Positions 9,389 to 18,545 are shown, counted from the stretch's first letter. The stretch is 64,000 nt of DNA from Luteibacter sp. 9135 (GCF_000745005.1 NZ_JQNB01000001.1:1977501-2041500), one strand, 5' to 3'. The notes: generated by a model not told the origin, from the letters alone. Numbers and translations: made by a program.

Positions 9389-10410
9389 AGATCGATCTGG
9401 CCGATCAGCTCGCGGTTGGCGGGCGCGTTCTCCCTCACGCCGTACACCTTCAGCTGCTTCGAGTCGGGCCAATGCTCGACGATCAGGTACGTACGCTGCG
9501 AGGCCGAGCCGCTGAGGAACACCGGAATGTCGTCGGGACCACCCCTGTCGTAGCGACCCATGCGTTCGTGAAGGTGACCTGCGAATATGGCAGCCACCTT
9601 GTGTCGCTTCAGCAGCCTCTGCAGGTCGTTCGACGACGAGGTGCGCAGCTTGCCGGGCTGGTGGGTATGGACCAGAATCAGGTCGCTCACGCGCGGGTTG
9701 CTGTAGTCGGGCAGGTGGGTCTGCAGCCACGGCACGCTGGACGTCACCCGGTAGTGATAGCTGTAGGGACCGAAGCCCCAGTCCATGCTGGCCGAATACT
9801 CGGGAAAGTTATTCAGCTGCAGCTGGATGACGCGGTCCCAGCCATCGGCCTTGAAGGCATACGACCAGCTGCCCTGCTTGAGAATGCCACCCGAGGGGTA
9901 GGGCGTCGCCAGCATGTCGAAGCCGAGCACGTTGCTTCGGATCCGATGCGAGTGCACGTGGTGGGCCAGGTTGTCCAGGGCCTCCATGGCGCAGTAAAGC
10001 AGTTTGCACACGGCGTTGGTCAGGTTGTTCTGGTAGTCGTGATTGCCCAGGCCGTAATACAGCTCGTTGCCCAGGGTCGCGAACAATTCGCTGATCTTCT
10101 GCTGCTCGGATCGTTTGCTCTGCGAGGTGATGTCGCCGTTGACGATCACGGGGATCGACTGCCCTGGATACTGGCGGCGAAACGCATCGATGCTCCGGTA
10201 CTGTTCGCGGATCAACGACTCCGCCAGGGCCTTGTCGGCCTTGTCCGAATGTTCGCCCGCATCGGTGGCGGGGGTCCATGGGTATTGTGGGTCCGAGGTG
10301 ACCACCATGATCCGTGGCTGTTCCGCATGGGCCGCGGCGACGGCAAGGAGCGCCGTCGCCAGCCATGAGGCGCGTGCTCCCGCCGCGCGGAACGGGTTGC
10401 ATTTTTTCAT
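9385..10410 (-). CDS. Exported calcineurin-like metallophosphoesterase (copy 1)
   Basis: 341 residues with a Sec signal peptide (after MKKCNPFRAA, hydrophobic core WLATALLAVAAAHA). Metal-binding blocks of the calcineurin superfamily: TSDPQYPW (the first block lacks the classic D-x-H), VNGDIT, GLGNHDYQNN, LVHTHQPG and AGHLHERMGRY. Substrate unknown; extracytoplasmic. It lies 32 bp downstream of a paralogue sharing GLGNHDYQNN, the AGHLH block and GSASQRTYLIVEH, so this is a tandem duplication. Four-base convergent overlap with hda. Confidence 0.8.
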   Translation of the reverse strand: MKKCNPFRAAGARASWLATALLAVAAAHAEQPRIMVVTSDPQYPWTPATDAGEHSDKADKALAESLIREQYRSIDAFRRQYPGQSIPVIVNGDITSQSKRSEQQKISELFATLGNELYYGLGNHDYQNNLTNAVCKLLYCAMEALDNLAHHVHSHRIRSNVLGFDMLATPYPSGGILKQGSWSYAFKADGWDRVIQLQLNNFPEYSASMDWGFGPYSYHYRVTSSVPWLQTHLPDYSNPRVSDLILVHTHQPGKLRTSSSNDLQRLLKRHKVAAIFAGHLHERMGRYDRGGPDDIPVFLSGSASQRTYLIVEHWPDSKQLKVYGVRENAPANRELIGQIDL

Positions 10411-10442
10411 GACGACGTCCTTGTTCGTTGCGTGTGTCGGGG

Positions 10443-11471
10443 TCAGACGGTGTCGACGTCGACGGTAGCGATGAGTTCGCGTCCTTCCGGATCGTTGTTG
10501 CGCACGGCGAAGACGCGCAGCACCCTGGCCACGGTGTCGTGCTCCACGATGAGATAGGTGCGCTGGCTGGCGGACCCACTCAGGAAGACCGGCACGCCGT
10601 TGATGCTTCCATATCGACCCAACCGGAAATGCAGGTGGCCCGCGAAGACCGCGGCGACGTGGCCGGCGGCCAGTGCCTCGCCGAAACCTTCCGAGTAGCC
10701 ATCCGCGGAATGCACATGCGCTATACCGAAATCGTAAGCCCTGTCGGCTGGCGTGCCGTACCTGGGCACGCTGAGATGAGTGTCCAGCACGTTCTTCAGC
10801 CAGGGTAGCGACGACCCGATGTCGAAGCGCGACGGACGGAGACCCTCGGTGGACGCGAAGGAGACCTCGTAGGTCGGGTAGTTGTTCAGTTGCACCTGGA
10901 GCACTCGCTCCCACCCCGGCGTGTTGACGGCGTAGGCGAGGCTGCCCTCATAGCGATTACCGGGAAAACCGGGTCGGACGCTGAAATCGAATGACACCTT
11001 GTCGGGCTTTGTCATGACGTGCTGCACGAGCCCCAGCACGCTGTCGCGCGCGCAGCCGTTGTTGTAGCAGCCCGATCCATCCTCTTGAAGAATGTTGTTC
11101 TGGTAGTCGTGGTTACCCAGTCCCAGATAGACGTTGTCGCCCAGGATGCCCAGCAGTTCATCCATGACCGCGCGTTGCCAGCCGTGCCCATAGGCGGTGA
11201 GATCGCCATTGATGAAGACGGGGATGGTCTGGTCGGGCCGCCTGGCGCGGTACGCGGCGATGCTGCGGTATTGCTCCTCGATCATTTGCCGTGAGCGGAT
11301 CTTGCGCACCTCATCGGCTTCACCCGGCGTGTCCGTCCAGGGATACTGGGGGTCCGAGGTGACGATCATGGTCTCGACCGTCGCATGCGCGGAGGGCCCA
11401 TGAAGCAAAGCGGTCAGGCCCGCTGCGAACGCGAACGCGAACCGGGTGCATGATAAGGGAATAGGGAACAT
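10443..11471 (-). CDS. Exported calcineurin-like metallophosphoesterase (copy 2)
   Basis: 342 residues with signal peptide MFPIPLSCTRFAFAFAAG, cleavage near AHA. Same motif series as its neighbour: TSDPQYPW, INGDLT, GLGNHDYQNN, AHVHSAD, AGHLHFRLGRYG, then GSASQRTYLIVEHD. An insertion DGSGCYNNGC with two Cys could form a disulfide. Substrate unknown. Upstream of copy 1 in the same direction; the 32-bp gap suggests cotranscription. The chosen ATG begins the signal peptide. Confidence 0.8.
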   Translation of the reverse strand: MFPIPLSCTRFAFAFAAGLTALLHGPSAHATVETMIVTSDPQYPWTDTPGEADEVRKIRSRQMIEEQYRSIAAYRARRPDQTIPVFINGDLTAYGHGWQRAVMDELLGILGDNVYLGLGNHDYQNNILQEDGSGCYNNGCARDSVLGLVQHVMTKPDKVSFDFSVRPGFPGNRYEGSLAYAVNTPGWERVLQVQLNNYPTYEVSFASTEGLRPSRFDIGSSLPWLKNVLDTHLSVPRYGTPADRAYDFGIAHVHSADGYSEGFGEALAAGHVAAVFAGHLHFRLGRYGSINGVPVFLSGSASQRTYLIVEHDTVARVLRVFAVRNNDPEGRELIATVDVDTV

Positions 11472-11568
11472 GCTGAAGTCCTTGTCGGTAGAGGCTTGCG
11501 AACGTCCGGTTCGCGACGACAAGGTACGCTGCCGAAGACGCCAGGGTCTGTCAGGCAACGAGAAGCTA

Positions 11569-11590
11569 CGGCGAGGGATTACCCTCGCCG
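11569..11590. terminator. Hairpin downstream of suhB (weak terminator candidate)
   Basis: Perfect 9-bp stem CGGCGAGGG / CCCTCGCCG around an ATTA loop, 10 bp past the suhB stop and between it and the upstream end of the metallophosphoesterase pair. No T-tract follows on either strand, so intrinsic termination is uncertain. Confidence 0.4.
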
Positions 11591-11599
11591 CGTGTCGGA

Positions 11600-12403
11600 T
11601 TATTCCCCGAGCAGGCGAGCCGTAGCGTTCGCCTTGATGACTTCGGTCATCGCGGCGGCCACCTTATGGTTACCGGCGATGATGTTGCCGCTCTCGGGCA
11701 GGCCTTCACGGCCGGCGAAGTCGCCGTAGACGCCACCGGCTTCGCGGACCAGCAGCGCGCCCGCGGCGATGTCCCACACGTTGAGGCCCGGCTCGAAGAA
11801 GCCGTCCATCCGGCCGGCGGCCACGTAGGCCAGATCGAGCGCGGCGGATCCCATGCGGCGGATGTCTTCGGCTTCCTTGAGCAAGGCCGAGGTCATGGCC
11901 AGCTGCGGCTCGAGGTGGTTACGCGCGCGGTAGGGATAACCCGTGGCGAGCAAGGCGCCGGCGATGCCTTCGCGCTTGCCGACCCGGATGCGGCGGTCGT
12001 TGAGGTAGGCGCCATCGCCCTTGCTGGCGGTGAACAGTTCATCGCGCAGGGGATCGAACACCACGCCGTAGACCGGCTCGCCCTTTTCAACCAGCGCGAT
12101 GGACACGCAGAAGTGGGGGATGCCGCGCAGGTAATTGTGGGTGCCGTCCAGGGGATCGATGACCCACACCAGCGGGCCCTTGCCGATCTGCCCGGATTCC
12201 TCGCCGAGGATGGCGTGGGTGGGGTAGGCGCGGCGCAGTTCCTTGATGATTTCGGCTTCGGCGAGGCGATCCACCTCGGAGGCGAAATCCATCCGCTGCT
12301 TTTCGACGACCGCGAGGCCTTCGAGGCGATTCATGTAGCGCAGGATGATGTTTCCTGCGGAGCGCGCGGCACGCGACGCGACGTTGACGGCGGGTCTTGG
12401 CAT
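11600..12403 (-). CDS. suhB: SuhB, inositol-1-monophosphatase family protein
   Basis: 267 residues, the E. coli length. Mg2+-dependent phosphatase fold; in enterobacteria SuhB is also a partner of the ribosomal RNA antitermination complex. Seen: metal-ligand motifs [17 protein letters not shown] and [15 protein letters not shown]. The ATG giving [17 protein letters not shown] was chosen over a longer frame. Divergent from trmJ, the conserved gammaproteobacterial arrangement. Confidence 0.93.
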   Translation of the reverse strand: MPRPAVNVASRAARSAGNIILRYMNRLEGLAVVEKQRMDFASEVDRLAEAEIIKELRRAYPTHAILGEESGQIGKGPLVWVIDPLDGTHNYLRGIPHFCVSIALVEKGEPVYGVVFDPLRDELFTASKGDGAYLNDRRIRVGKREGIAGALLATGYPYRARNHLEPQLAMTSALLKEAEDIRRMGSAALDLAYVAAGRMDGFFEPGLNVWDIAAGALLVREAGGVYGDFAGREGLPESGNIIAGNHKVAAAMTEVIKANATARLLGE

Positions 12404-12537
12404 GGATATCGACTTGGTAAAAGAACGGGGGAGGGCGGTCGGGCCGCCTCGGTCGACGAGTCTATCACCCGCATGCCCCATGCCCAAGTCATTGCCGTTG
12501 TAGACTTTCCGGCCCTTGTCCAGCCTGCCCGTCGCCC

Positions 12538-13314
12538 ATGGCCCTTTCCGAACTCAACGATCGCTTCCGCTTCGTCCTGGTCCGCACCTCGCACTCGGGC
12601 AACATCGGCTCGGCGGCGCGTGCCATGCGTACCATGGGTTTCGACCGGCTCACGCTGGTGGCGCCGCATCGCTTTCCCGATCCCGAGGCCACCGCTCTGG
12701 CGGCCGGCGCCGACGACGTGCTCGGGCAGGCGGCCATCCACGACGACCTGGTGGCGGGCCTGGCCGGTGCCACGTTTTCGCTGGGGCTGTCGGCACGCCG
12801 CCGCGGCGTCAACCTGCCCGAGCTCGACCCTCGCGAAGGCGCCGCCCAGGCGATCGCCGCGGCACGCCGCGGTGAGCAGGTGGCCCTGGTCTTCGGCAAC
12901 GAGCGGACGGGCCTGGAGAACGACGAGCTGGCACGTTGCCATGCCATGGTGCGTATCCCCAGCGTCGACGATTTCAGTTCTCTGAACCTTTCACAGGCGG
13001 TGCAGGTGGTGGCCTATGAGCTGCGCACGGCGCTGCTGGCGGATGAGGCGCCGGTCGTCGTGCCGCCGAGCCTCGATGCGGATGCGGCCCCCGCCGACGC
13101 CGAACAACTCGAGCGCTTCTTCACGCACCTGGGCGAGATGCTCGACGACATCGAGTTCCACAAGGGACGCTCGCCCACCACGATCATGCTCAAGCTGCGC
13201 AAGCTGTTCCTGCGTGCGCGGCCGGAGTTGCGTGAGCTGCGCATCCTGCACGGCATCCTCGCCGATGCACAGCGCATGGCTTCGCTGGCGCACGGCAGGG
13301 ATGGCGCCGGCTAA
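12538..13314 (+). CDS. trmJ: TrmJ, tRNA (cytidine/uridine-2'-O-)-methyltransferase
   Basis: 258 residues, SPOUT methyltransferase. In the family it methylates the ribose of tRNA position 32 using S-adenosylmethionine as a dimer. Seen: N-terminal [18 protein letters not shown], and the knot motifs [14 protein letters not shown] and [16 protein letters not shown]. The C-terminal helical extension (about 170-258) is the TrmJ-type tail. Divergent from suhB across about 134 bp. Confidence 0.92.
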   Translation: MALSELNDRFRFVLVRTSHSGNIGSAARAMRTMGFDRLTLVAPHRFPDPEATALAAGADDVLGQAAIHDDLVAGLAGATFSLGLSARRRGVNLPELDPREGAAQAIAAARRGEQVALVFGNERTGLENDELARCHAMVRIPSVDDFSSLNLSQAVQVVAYELRTALLADEAPVVVPPSLDADAAPADAEQLERFFTHLGEMLDDIEFHKGRSPTTIMLKLRKLFLRARPELRELRILHGILADAQRMASLAHGRDGAG

Positions 13315-13328
13315 AAGAACGGCGCCGG

Positions 13329-13937
13329 CTAGAACAGGTCGCGCGCGAAACCCAGCAACGCGCGGCTGAAGCTGGCCGAAGCCACGACGATCGCCAGCGT
13401 GCTCGTCCATACCGCCACCAGCAAGGCACCGTCGCGCTCCACTAGTGCAAAGGCGAACGCGATCAGCATGCCGCCGAAGACGTAGTTAGTGAAGGGGATG
13501 GGCAGGGCCAGCAGGATACCGATCAGGATCATGACGGCGCCCGACACGAGGGTGAACGGGCGCCGGGTCAGCCGTTGCAGGCGCGGCTGGCACATTCTCT
13601 CCAGGCGCCGGGTCACCGGTTCGATGCGGTCGAGGAACCGCAGCAGTCCGTCTCGGGAAAGCGTGCGGCGCCGCAGGAAGCCGGGTATCCATGGATGCTC
13701 CAGGCCGACCAGCATCTCCAGTCCCAGCGCCACCACCAGTACGCCCATGACCCCGCCGATGCCCAGCGGCACCGGGATGAAATTGGGAATGGCCAGCAGG
13801 AGCAGCAGGAACCCGAAGGCGCGCCGCTTCAGCGGCTCGAGCAGGTTGTCCAGCGTAATCCGCTCACCGGGTGCGGCATGCAGGGCGGCACGCAGCAGGG
13901 CGGCAGTCTTTTCTTCGCGGGGTTCGGCGACGGTCAT
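13329..13937 (-). CDS. ExoD family membrane protein
   Basis: 202 residues. A cytosolic N-terminus with the ExoD-type segment ITLDNLLEPLKRRAFGFLLLLLA, then about four hydrophobic helices (LLLLAIPNFIPVPLG, GVMGVLVVALGLEML, LVSGAVMILIGILLALP, YVFGGMLIAFAFALV). ExoD proteins were named for an exopolysaccharide phenotype in rhizobia, but their molecular function is unclear. Convergent with trmJ, 14 bp apart. Confidence 0.8.
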   Translation of the reverse strand: MTVAEPREEKTAALLRAALHAAPGERITLDNLLEPLKRRAFGFLLLLLAIPNFIPVPLGIGGVMGVLVVALGLEMLVGLEHPWIPGFLRRRTLSRDGLLRFLDRIEPVTRRLERMCQPRLQRLTRRPFTLVSGAVMILIGILLALPIPFTNYVFGGMLIAFAFALVERDGALLVAVWTSTLAIVVASASFSRALLGFARDLF

Positions 13938-13997
13938 GCCAGGACTGTCGCGGGTCGGGTTTGAACCCGTGCTTTACGTGGCGTCCCGCATGGGGTC

Positions 13998-15320
13998 TCA
14001 GTCCGCGCCAGCGGACGGCTCGTTGCCCGCGGGGCCGACCAGCACCTTGTCGATACGGGCGCCGTCCATGTCCATCACCTCGAAGCGGTTGCCTTGCCAG
14101 ACGAACGACTCGCCGGCCCGGGGGATATGCCCGAATTGCGTGGTCATCATGCCGGCGACGGTGCGGAAGTCGTGGTCTTCCTCGTTGGGCAGCTGGTCGT
14201 TCTGCAGCAGCTCGCGCAGGTCATCGGCCGGCAGGCTACCGTCGATCAGCCAGCTGCCGTCGTCGCGCCGCACGATGGGGCCTTCGTGTTCGTCGTCATC
14301 CGATGCGGGGGCAGTGGCGCCGATCACGGCGGTCAGCAGGTCGTTCAGCGTCACCAGGCCCTCGATATCGCCGTACTCGTCCACGGCCAGGGCCAGCTGC
14401 GTATCCGCGTCGCGAAACGCCTCCAGCAAGTCGAGCGCCCGCGCGGTGGACGGTACGAAAAGCGGTTTGACCACCCGCGCGAACAGGTCGAACTCACCCC
14501 GCTCGAAGCCGGCCACCAGCGATTTCACCTCGACGGTGCCGATCACCTCGCGCTCGTCGCCGCGGTAAACCGGATAGCGGGAAAACTGCGATTCGCGCAG
14601 CACCTCGAGGTTGTCGTCCCGCGAGGCCGCCACGTCCAGCCAGGCGATCCGCATCCGCGGGGTCATCACCGAGCCCACGGCGCGATCGCCCAGCCGCAGC
14701 ACGCGGTTGACCATGTTGCGCTCGTCGCTGTCGAGGATGCCCTGCTCGGCGCTCTCCGCCACCAGCAGCCGGATCTCTTCTTCGGTGGCGGCCGACGAGG
14801 TGCCGGCCCGGTTCAGTCGCAGCAGGTGCAGGATGCCGCTGGACAGGTGGTTGAGCAGCCAGACCATGGGCAGGGTGATCCGCGAGATCACCAGCATCGG
14901 CACGGCGATCTGGCAGGCGATGCGTTCCGGCGCGGTCAGGGCGGCGCGCTTGGGCACCAGCTCGCCGATCACGATCTGCACCAGCGACATGTAGATGAAG
15001 CCGGTCAGCCAGCCGGCGATGCGTGCGTACGGCTCGAGCCAGGTCGGGCCGCCCCCGTGCAGGAGCTGGGCGAAGTGCTCGCCCAGCCGGTCGCCCGCGA
15101 TGGCGCCGGTCACCAGGATGATGAGGGTCATACCCACCTGCACCGTGGACAGGAAGCGCTCCGGGGACTCGGCCAGCTGCAGTGCCACCCGGGCGCGACG
15201 GCTATCGCGCGACATGGCCTTCAGCCGACTCTTCCGCGAGGCGACCACCGACATCTCCGACAAGGCGAAGAAGGCGTTACCCAGGGAGAGCACGAGGACG
15301 AGCAGGAGTTCGGTGAGCAT
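13998..15320 (-). CDS. HlyC/CorC (CNNM) family membrane protein
   Basis: 440 residues: an N-terminal CNNM/DUF21 membrane domain with about four helices (1-180), a pair of CBS domains (about 205-325), and a C-terminal CorC_HlyC transporter-associated domain (about 345-430, with VAGMMTTQFGHIPRAGESF). Family members handle Mg2+ or Co2+ efflux; the haemolysin label is historical. Starts MLTELLLVLVLSLGNAFFAL. Divergent from the phosphate genes. Confidence 0.88.
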   Translation of the reverse strand: MLTELLLVLVLSLGNAFFALSEMSVVASRKSRLKAMSRDSRRARVALQLAESPERFLSTVQVGMTLIILVTGAIAGDRLGEHFAQLLHGGGPTWLEPYARIAGWLTGFIYMSLVQIVIGELVPKRAALTAPERIACQIAVPMLVISRITLPMVWLLNHLSSGILHLLRLNRAGTSSAATEEEIRLLVAESAEQGILDSDERNMVNRVLRLGDRAVGSVMTPRMRIAWLDVAASRDDNLEVLRESQFSRYPVYRGDEREVIGTVEVKSLVAGFERGEFDLFARVVKPLFVPSTARALDLLEAFRDADTQLALAVDEYGDIEGLVTLNDLLTAVIGATAPASDDDEHEGPIVRRDDGSWLIDGSLPADDLRELLQNDQLPNEEDHDFRTVAGMMTTQFGHIPRAGESFVWQGNRFEVMDMDGARIDKVLVGPAGNEPSAGAD

Positions 15321-15432
15321 CGGTGGCTTATATAGCAGACCTGCATGCTTACGGTCGTGGACGATAGAGGCATACCCCGCGCCGCTCCGGTAACATTAGC
15401 GTCACATTTCCCCCGTTCCCCCAGGCGACGCC

Positions 15433-16062
15433 ATGTTTTCTCTCCAGACGATCTTCGGCAAGGGCGACAAGTTCTATGGTCTGCTCGAGGCCAGCGCGGA
15501 AGCCGCGCGCGAAAGCGCCCGGGCCATGCACGAGCTGGTCACCCAGACCGACCGCACCCCGGTGATGGCCGCCTTCAGCACGGCGCGCGCCCGGGAGAAG
15601 GCCCTGCACGGGCAGATCGGCGAGGAACTGGTCAACACCTTCGTCACCGCGCTGGACCGTGAAGACATCGAGGCGCTGAATTCCGCCCTCTACAAGATCC
15701 CCAAGACCATAGAGAAGTTCGCCGAGCGCTACGTGATCGTCGCCGAACGCCTGGGCGGCATCGACTTCGGCCAGCGTGCGGTGTTGCTGGAGCGCTCCGC
15801 CGAGGTGGTGGTGCAGATGATCGGCCAGCTGCGCCACGGCCTGAAGATCGACCCGGTGAAGAAACTGCGCGACCAGCTCCAGGCGCTGGAGTCGGAAGCC
15901 GACCGCCTGCTGCTCGACCCCTACCGCACCCTGTACGCCGAGGGCTCCGATCCGCTCAAGGCCATCCTTGCCAAGGATCTGTTCGAGCTGGTGGAGAAGG
16001 CGGTCGACAAGTGCCGCGATGTCGGCAACGTCGTCTATTCCATCGTGCTCAAGAACTCCTGA
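15433..16062 (+). CDS. DUF47/TIGR00153 phosphate transport regulator (PhoU-like)
   Basis: 209 residues, all-helical PhoU-like protein of the DUF47 family that usually precedes a Pit permease and modulates it. Seen: FSLQTIFGKGDKFYGLLEASAE at the N-terminus, a long helical middle (VQMIGQLRHGLKIDPVKKL) and the C-terminal DLFELVEKAVDKCRDVGNVV, typical of the family. Thirteen bases before the pit start, so one transcription unit. Confidence 0.92.
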   Translation: MFSLQTIFGKGDKFYGLLEASAEAARESARAMHELVTQTDRTPVMAAFSTARAREKALHGQIGEELVNTFVTALDREDIEALNSALYKIPKTIEKFAERYVIVAERLGGIDFGQRAVLLERSAEVVVQMIGQLRHGLKIDPVKKLRDQLQALESEADRLLLDPYRTLYAEGSDPLKAILAKDLFELVEKAVDKCRDVGNVVYSIVLKNS

Positions 16063-16075
16063 CGGCGGCCGCCCC

Positions 16076-17200
16076 ATGAGCATGGTTATCGCGGTCGTCC
16101 TGATCGCCCTGGCGTTCACGTATATCAACGGCTTCCACGATACGGCGAACTCCATCGCCACCGTGGTGGCCACCAAGGTGCTGACCCCGGGCCAGGCGGT
16201 GCTGCTGGCCGCCGTCACCAACCTGGCGGGCGCGCTGTGGGGCACCGCCGTGGCTGCGACCATCGCGTCCGGACTGGTCGACACGGGGGTGGTGGACGTC
16301 GGCTCGCACCTGCTGATCAGCGCGCTGCTGGGCGCCACCATCTGGAACCTCATCACGTGGTGGCTGGGCCTGCCGTCCAGCTCCAGCCATGCGCTGGTGG
16401 GTGGCCTGTGCGGCGCCGCGCTGGCCGCGTCCGACGGCAACCTGCACGCGATCATCTGGTGGCAGGGTGGCGCGCACTGGTGGCTGGGCAAGGGCGTCGT
16501 GCCCAAGGTGATCGTGCCGATGATCGTCTCGCCGTTCCTGGGTTTCGTCATCGGCTTCCTGTTGATGGGCGCGCTGTACGCCCTGCTGGGCTTCTTTTCC
16601 CGGCAGAAGGGTCGCCTGCACCGCTTCGGTCGCACGCCCTTCGTCAACAGCTTCTTCGGCAAGGCGCAGATCCTCTCCGCCAGCGCCATGGGCCTGTCGC
16701 ACGGCATGAACGACGCGCAGAAGAGCATGGGCATCATCGCCCTGGCGCTGGCGGGTGCCACCGCCGCCGGCCAGTTCGACCACCTGCCCACCGTGCTGCA
16801 TTTCCTGCGCATCCCGCACGACCCCGCGGCGGCCGGTGGCTTTCCGATCCCAGTCTGGGTGAAGGTGGTCTGCGCCCTGACCATGGCCGGCGGTACCGCG
16901 GGCGGCGGCTGGCGGATCATCAAGACGCTGGGCCACAAGATGGTGAAGCTGCACCCGATCAACGGATTCGCGGCGGAAGGCAGCTCGGCGGCCGTGATCC
17001 TCACCGCCTCGATGCTTGGCGTGCCGGTGTCCACGACCCACAACGTTTCCGCGTCGATCATGGGCGTCGGTGCCGCCAAGCGGTTCAACGCCATCCGCTG
17101 GTCGGTGGTGGAGCGCATGGTCTGGGCGTGGATTCTGACCCTGCCGATTACTGCGGTGCTGGGGTATGTGCTGGTCAAGCTGGGGCGGTTGTTCTACTGA
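16076..17200 (+). CDS. pit: Pit-type inorganic phosphate transporter
   Basis: 374 residues, about ten membrane helices. Low-affinity phosphate uptake as a metal-phosphate/H+ symporter in the inner membrane. The two inverted PHO4 signature repeats are seen: INGFHDTANSIATVV near the start with PSSSSHALVGGL, and GLSHGMNDAQKSMG with VPVSTTHNVSASIMG in the second half. Short for the family (E. coli PitA is about 499) but matching the compact type paired with DUF47. Start ATG gives MSMVIAVVLIALAF. Confidence 0.93.
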   Translation: MSMVIAVVLIALAFTYINGFHDTANSIATVVATKVLTPGQAVLLAAVTNLAGALWGTAVAATIASGLVDTGVVDVGSHLLISALLGATIWNLITWWLGLPSSSSHALVGGLCGAALAASDGNLHAIIWWQGGAHWWLGKGVVPKVIVPMIVSPFLGFVIGFLLMGALYALLGFFSRQKGRLHRFGRTPFVNSFFGKAQILSASAMGLSHGMNDAQKSMGIIALALAGATAAGQFDHLPTVLHFLRIPHDPAAAGGFPIPVWVKVVCALTMAGGTAGGGWRIIKTLGHKMVKLHPINGFAAEGSSAAVILTASMLGVPVSTTHNVSASIMGVGAAKRFNAIRWSVVERMVWAWILTLPITAVLGYVLVKLGRLFY

Positions 17201-17279
17201 GACGCTGTGTGTTTCTGGGTTTTCAAGGGCTCGCCTTCGGCATCGCATTTGGCCTTGGAGCCTTGGGGCTCTAGGGCAA

Positions 17280-17515
17280 GAGCCGGCGGCTAGCCCCCTC
17301 GGTGCCACGCCTGCGGCGACCCGCTGAGGAAGGGCCGCTGTCGCGGCCGTATTCTTATGGCCCTTCGGGCCCGGGTCGGGCTTCGAACGGGGATTTCCGA
17401 CTCGACATCCTGTCTCGCGGAAATGGCCGGCCGTCCTGGCCGGCCCCCTACGGGCCTTGTCCGTTCGAAGCCCTCGCCTGCGGCTACCGGCCCCGAGGGG
17501 GCTACCCGCCGGCTC
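17280..17515 (+). repeat. Structured repeat arm A (about 235-bp family)
   Basis: Begins GAGCCGGCGG and ends CCGCCGGCTC. It differs from arms B and C in the outer stem (TAGCCCCC with GGGGGCTA instead of TGCCACCC with GGGTGGCA), with both sides changed so pairing is kept. The inner stem reads ATTTCCG / CGGAAAT where arm C has ATTTTCG / CGAAAAT. The loop CCCTACGGG replaces CCCTTCGGG. Confidence 0.85.
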
Positions 17516-17592
17516 TTCCAACGACTGAGGCAGGTTGTGACGCGAGCGGTCGCAGACGTGCAGGGTATGGCGTCGCCGCTTCGTTGGTTTTT

Positions 17593-17614
17593 CGCCCACA
17601 TCGTGGGCTCCTAC
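17593..17614 (-). repeat. REP element in locus 1 (left)
   Basis: Reverse-strand GTAGGAGCCCACGATGTGGG followed by CG. The palindrome is GCCCAC-GAT-GTGGGC: both sides of the stem differ from the GCGCAC/GTGCGC version, a compensated change. It leads into spacer X. Confidence 0.85.
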
Positions 17615-17712
17615 GCGGGAGCGCATGGCGTTTCTGCGGGATGTGGCGTTTTCCACGCGTCATGTGCCGGGCAGCTCGTGGCGCCCTCAATGCGCGATGT
17701 GTTGGTTGTTGT

Positions 17713-17741
17713 AGGAGCCGACGATGTCGGCGAACCCTCAA
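17713..17741 (+). repeat. REP element in locus 1 (right)
   Basis: GTAGGAGCCGACGATGTCGG then CGAACCCTC. Stem GCCGAC/GTCGGC, again compensated relative to other REPs. It leads into spacer Y (GCGAATGAAGCCATGC and onward). Confidence 0.85.
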
Positions 17742-17848
17742 CCCTTCCAATGCGAATGAAGCCATGCGCAACACGCAAGCAAGCGTCCCCAGCAACGAAG
17801 CGAAACCAGGCTCTTCGCTCTCCCCACACGCAACCTCAGTGCTGGAAA

Positions 17849-18083
17849 GAGCCGGCGGGTGCCACCCTCGTGGCCGGTAGCCGCAGGCGAGGGCTTCGAA
17901 CGGACAAGGCCCGAAGGGGGCCGGCCAGGACGGCCGGCCGTTTTCGCGAGACAGGAAGTCGAGTCGAAAACCCCCGTTCGAAGCCCGACCCGGCCCGAAG
18001 GGCAATCAATAAACGGCCGCGGACGCGGCCCTTCATTGACGGGTCGCCGCAGGCGTGGCCACGAGGGTGGCACCCGCCGGCTC
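17849..18083 (-). repeat. Structured repeat arm B (about 235-bp family)
   Basis: Inverted relative to arm A. Read on the reverse strand it follows arm C through the outer stem (TGCCACCC with GGGTGGCA), but its inner stem is GTTTTCG / CGAAAAC, another paired change. It ends 58 bp before the stop of the convergent gene at 18141. Confidence 0.85.
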
Positions 18084-18140
18084 TTGCTCCACGGCCAAAG
18101 GTTTTTGCTCGGAAGTCAGGTCGCCTACGGGTACAAGCGC

Positions 18141-18545
18141 TTAAAGCGCGTCCGCTTCCCCGTTCACCACCTGCTCCAGCTGGTCACCCGTGGTGCCCAG
18201 TTCCTCGACGATGCGCGTTAGTTCGCGTTCGTCCAGGTAGTCGTAGGGCCGGTTCTCGCACAGGTGCAGGTAGGGCGAACCGTCGAGGTCGGCTTCGGCG
18301 AGGTAGCCGGTGCGCTGTTCCCAGTTGAAGCGCAGGCAGCGACGTGCATCCACACCGGACAACGGGCCGATCGGGGTGGACAGGCGCAGGAAGCGCTGGC
18401 CGTCGGCGTCTTCCAGCTCGGCCAGGTAGATGCCCTGGTGACGGCCATCCGGCAGTTCCAGGTCGAAGCTGATGAGGTAGGGCTCGTTGTGGCGCAGCTT
18501 GTGGATGCCGCCGACGTGGGAGCGAACTGCTTCGAAGTGCCGCAT
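18141..18545 (-). CDS. Conserved hypothetical protein, 134 aa
   Basis: I do not recognise a named family with certainty. Acidic soluble protein with an alternating strand/helix pattern: LISFDLELPDGRHQGIYLAEL, then FLRLSTPIGPLSG, GYLAEADLDGSPYLHLCENRPYDYLDERELTRIVEEL. The layout (beta sheet flanked by helices, small-residue turns) recalls CesT/YbjN-like folds, but that is only an impression. No signal peptide or membrane helix. Its stop lies beside repeat locus 1. Divergent from the Atl-type gene. Confidence 0.6.
   Translation of the reverse strand: MRHFEAVRSHVGGIHKLRHNEPYLISFDLELPDGRHQGIYLAELEDADGQRFLRLSTPIGPLSGVDARRCLRFNWEQRTGYLAEADLDGSPYLHLCENRPYDYLDERELTRIVEELGTTGDQLEQVVNGEADAL

Larger units (their letters stand above)
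17229..18090 (+). repeat. Composite structured repeat, locus 1
   Basis: Order: shared outer flank (17229-17253), arm A (17280-17515), spacer X (17516-17592), REP (17593-17614), unique middle, REP (17713-17741), spacer Y (17742-17848), arm B in inverted orientation (17849-18083). Read backwards, the whole order matches locus 2 at 51478-52312, including the outer flank (GCTCGCCTTCGGCATCGC) and both spacers. Spacer X contains GTGACGCGAGCGGTCGCAGA, nearly identical in locus 2 on the other strand; spacer Y contains CACACGCAACCTCA, also shared. The approximately 100-bp middle is not shared. Function unknown. Confidence 0.85.
17201..18140. other. Intergenic stretch of 940 bp filled by composite repeat locus 1
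   Basis: No credible gene. From 17229 to about 18090 it is the composite described in its own entry; 17201-17228 is the tail after pit and 18091-18140 leads to the convergent small gene. Open frames across this stretch (for example 17302-17880, 17357-18328 and 17502-18005 on the reverse strand) translate the repeat itself and recur in the second locus. Confidence 0.8.

Noticed and set aside
17302-18328. Several open frames over repeat locus 1, giving peptides rich in Arg, Pro and Gly
   Set aside because: They translate the structured repeat, recur in all arms in several frames and both strands, and have no start signals.
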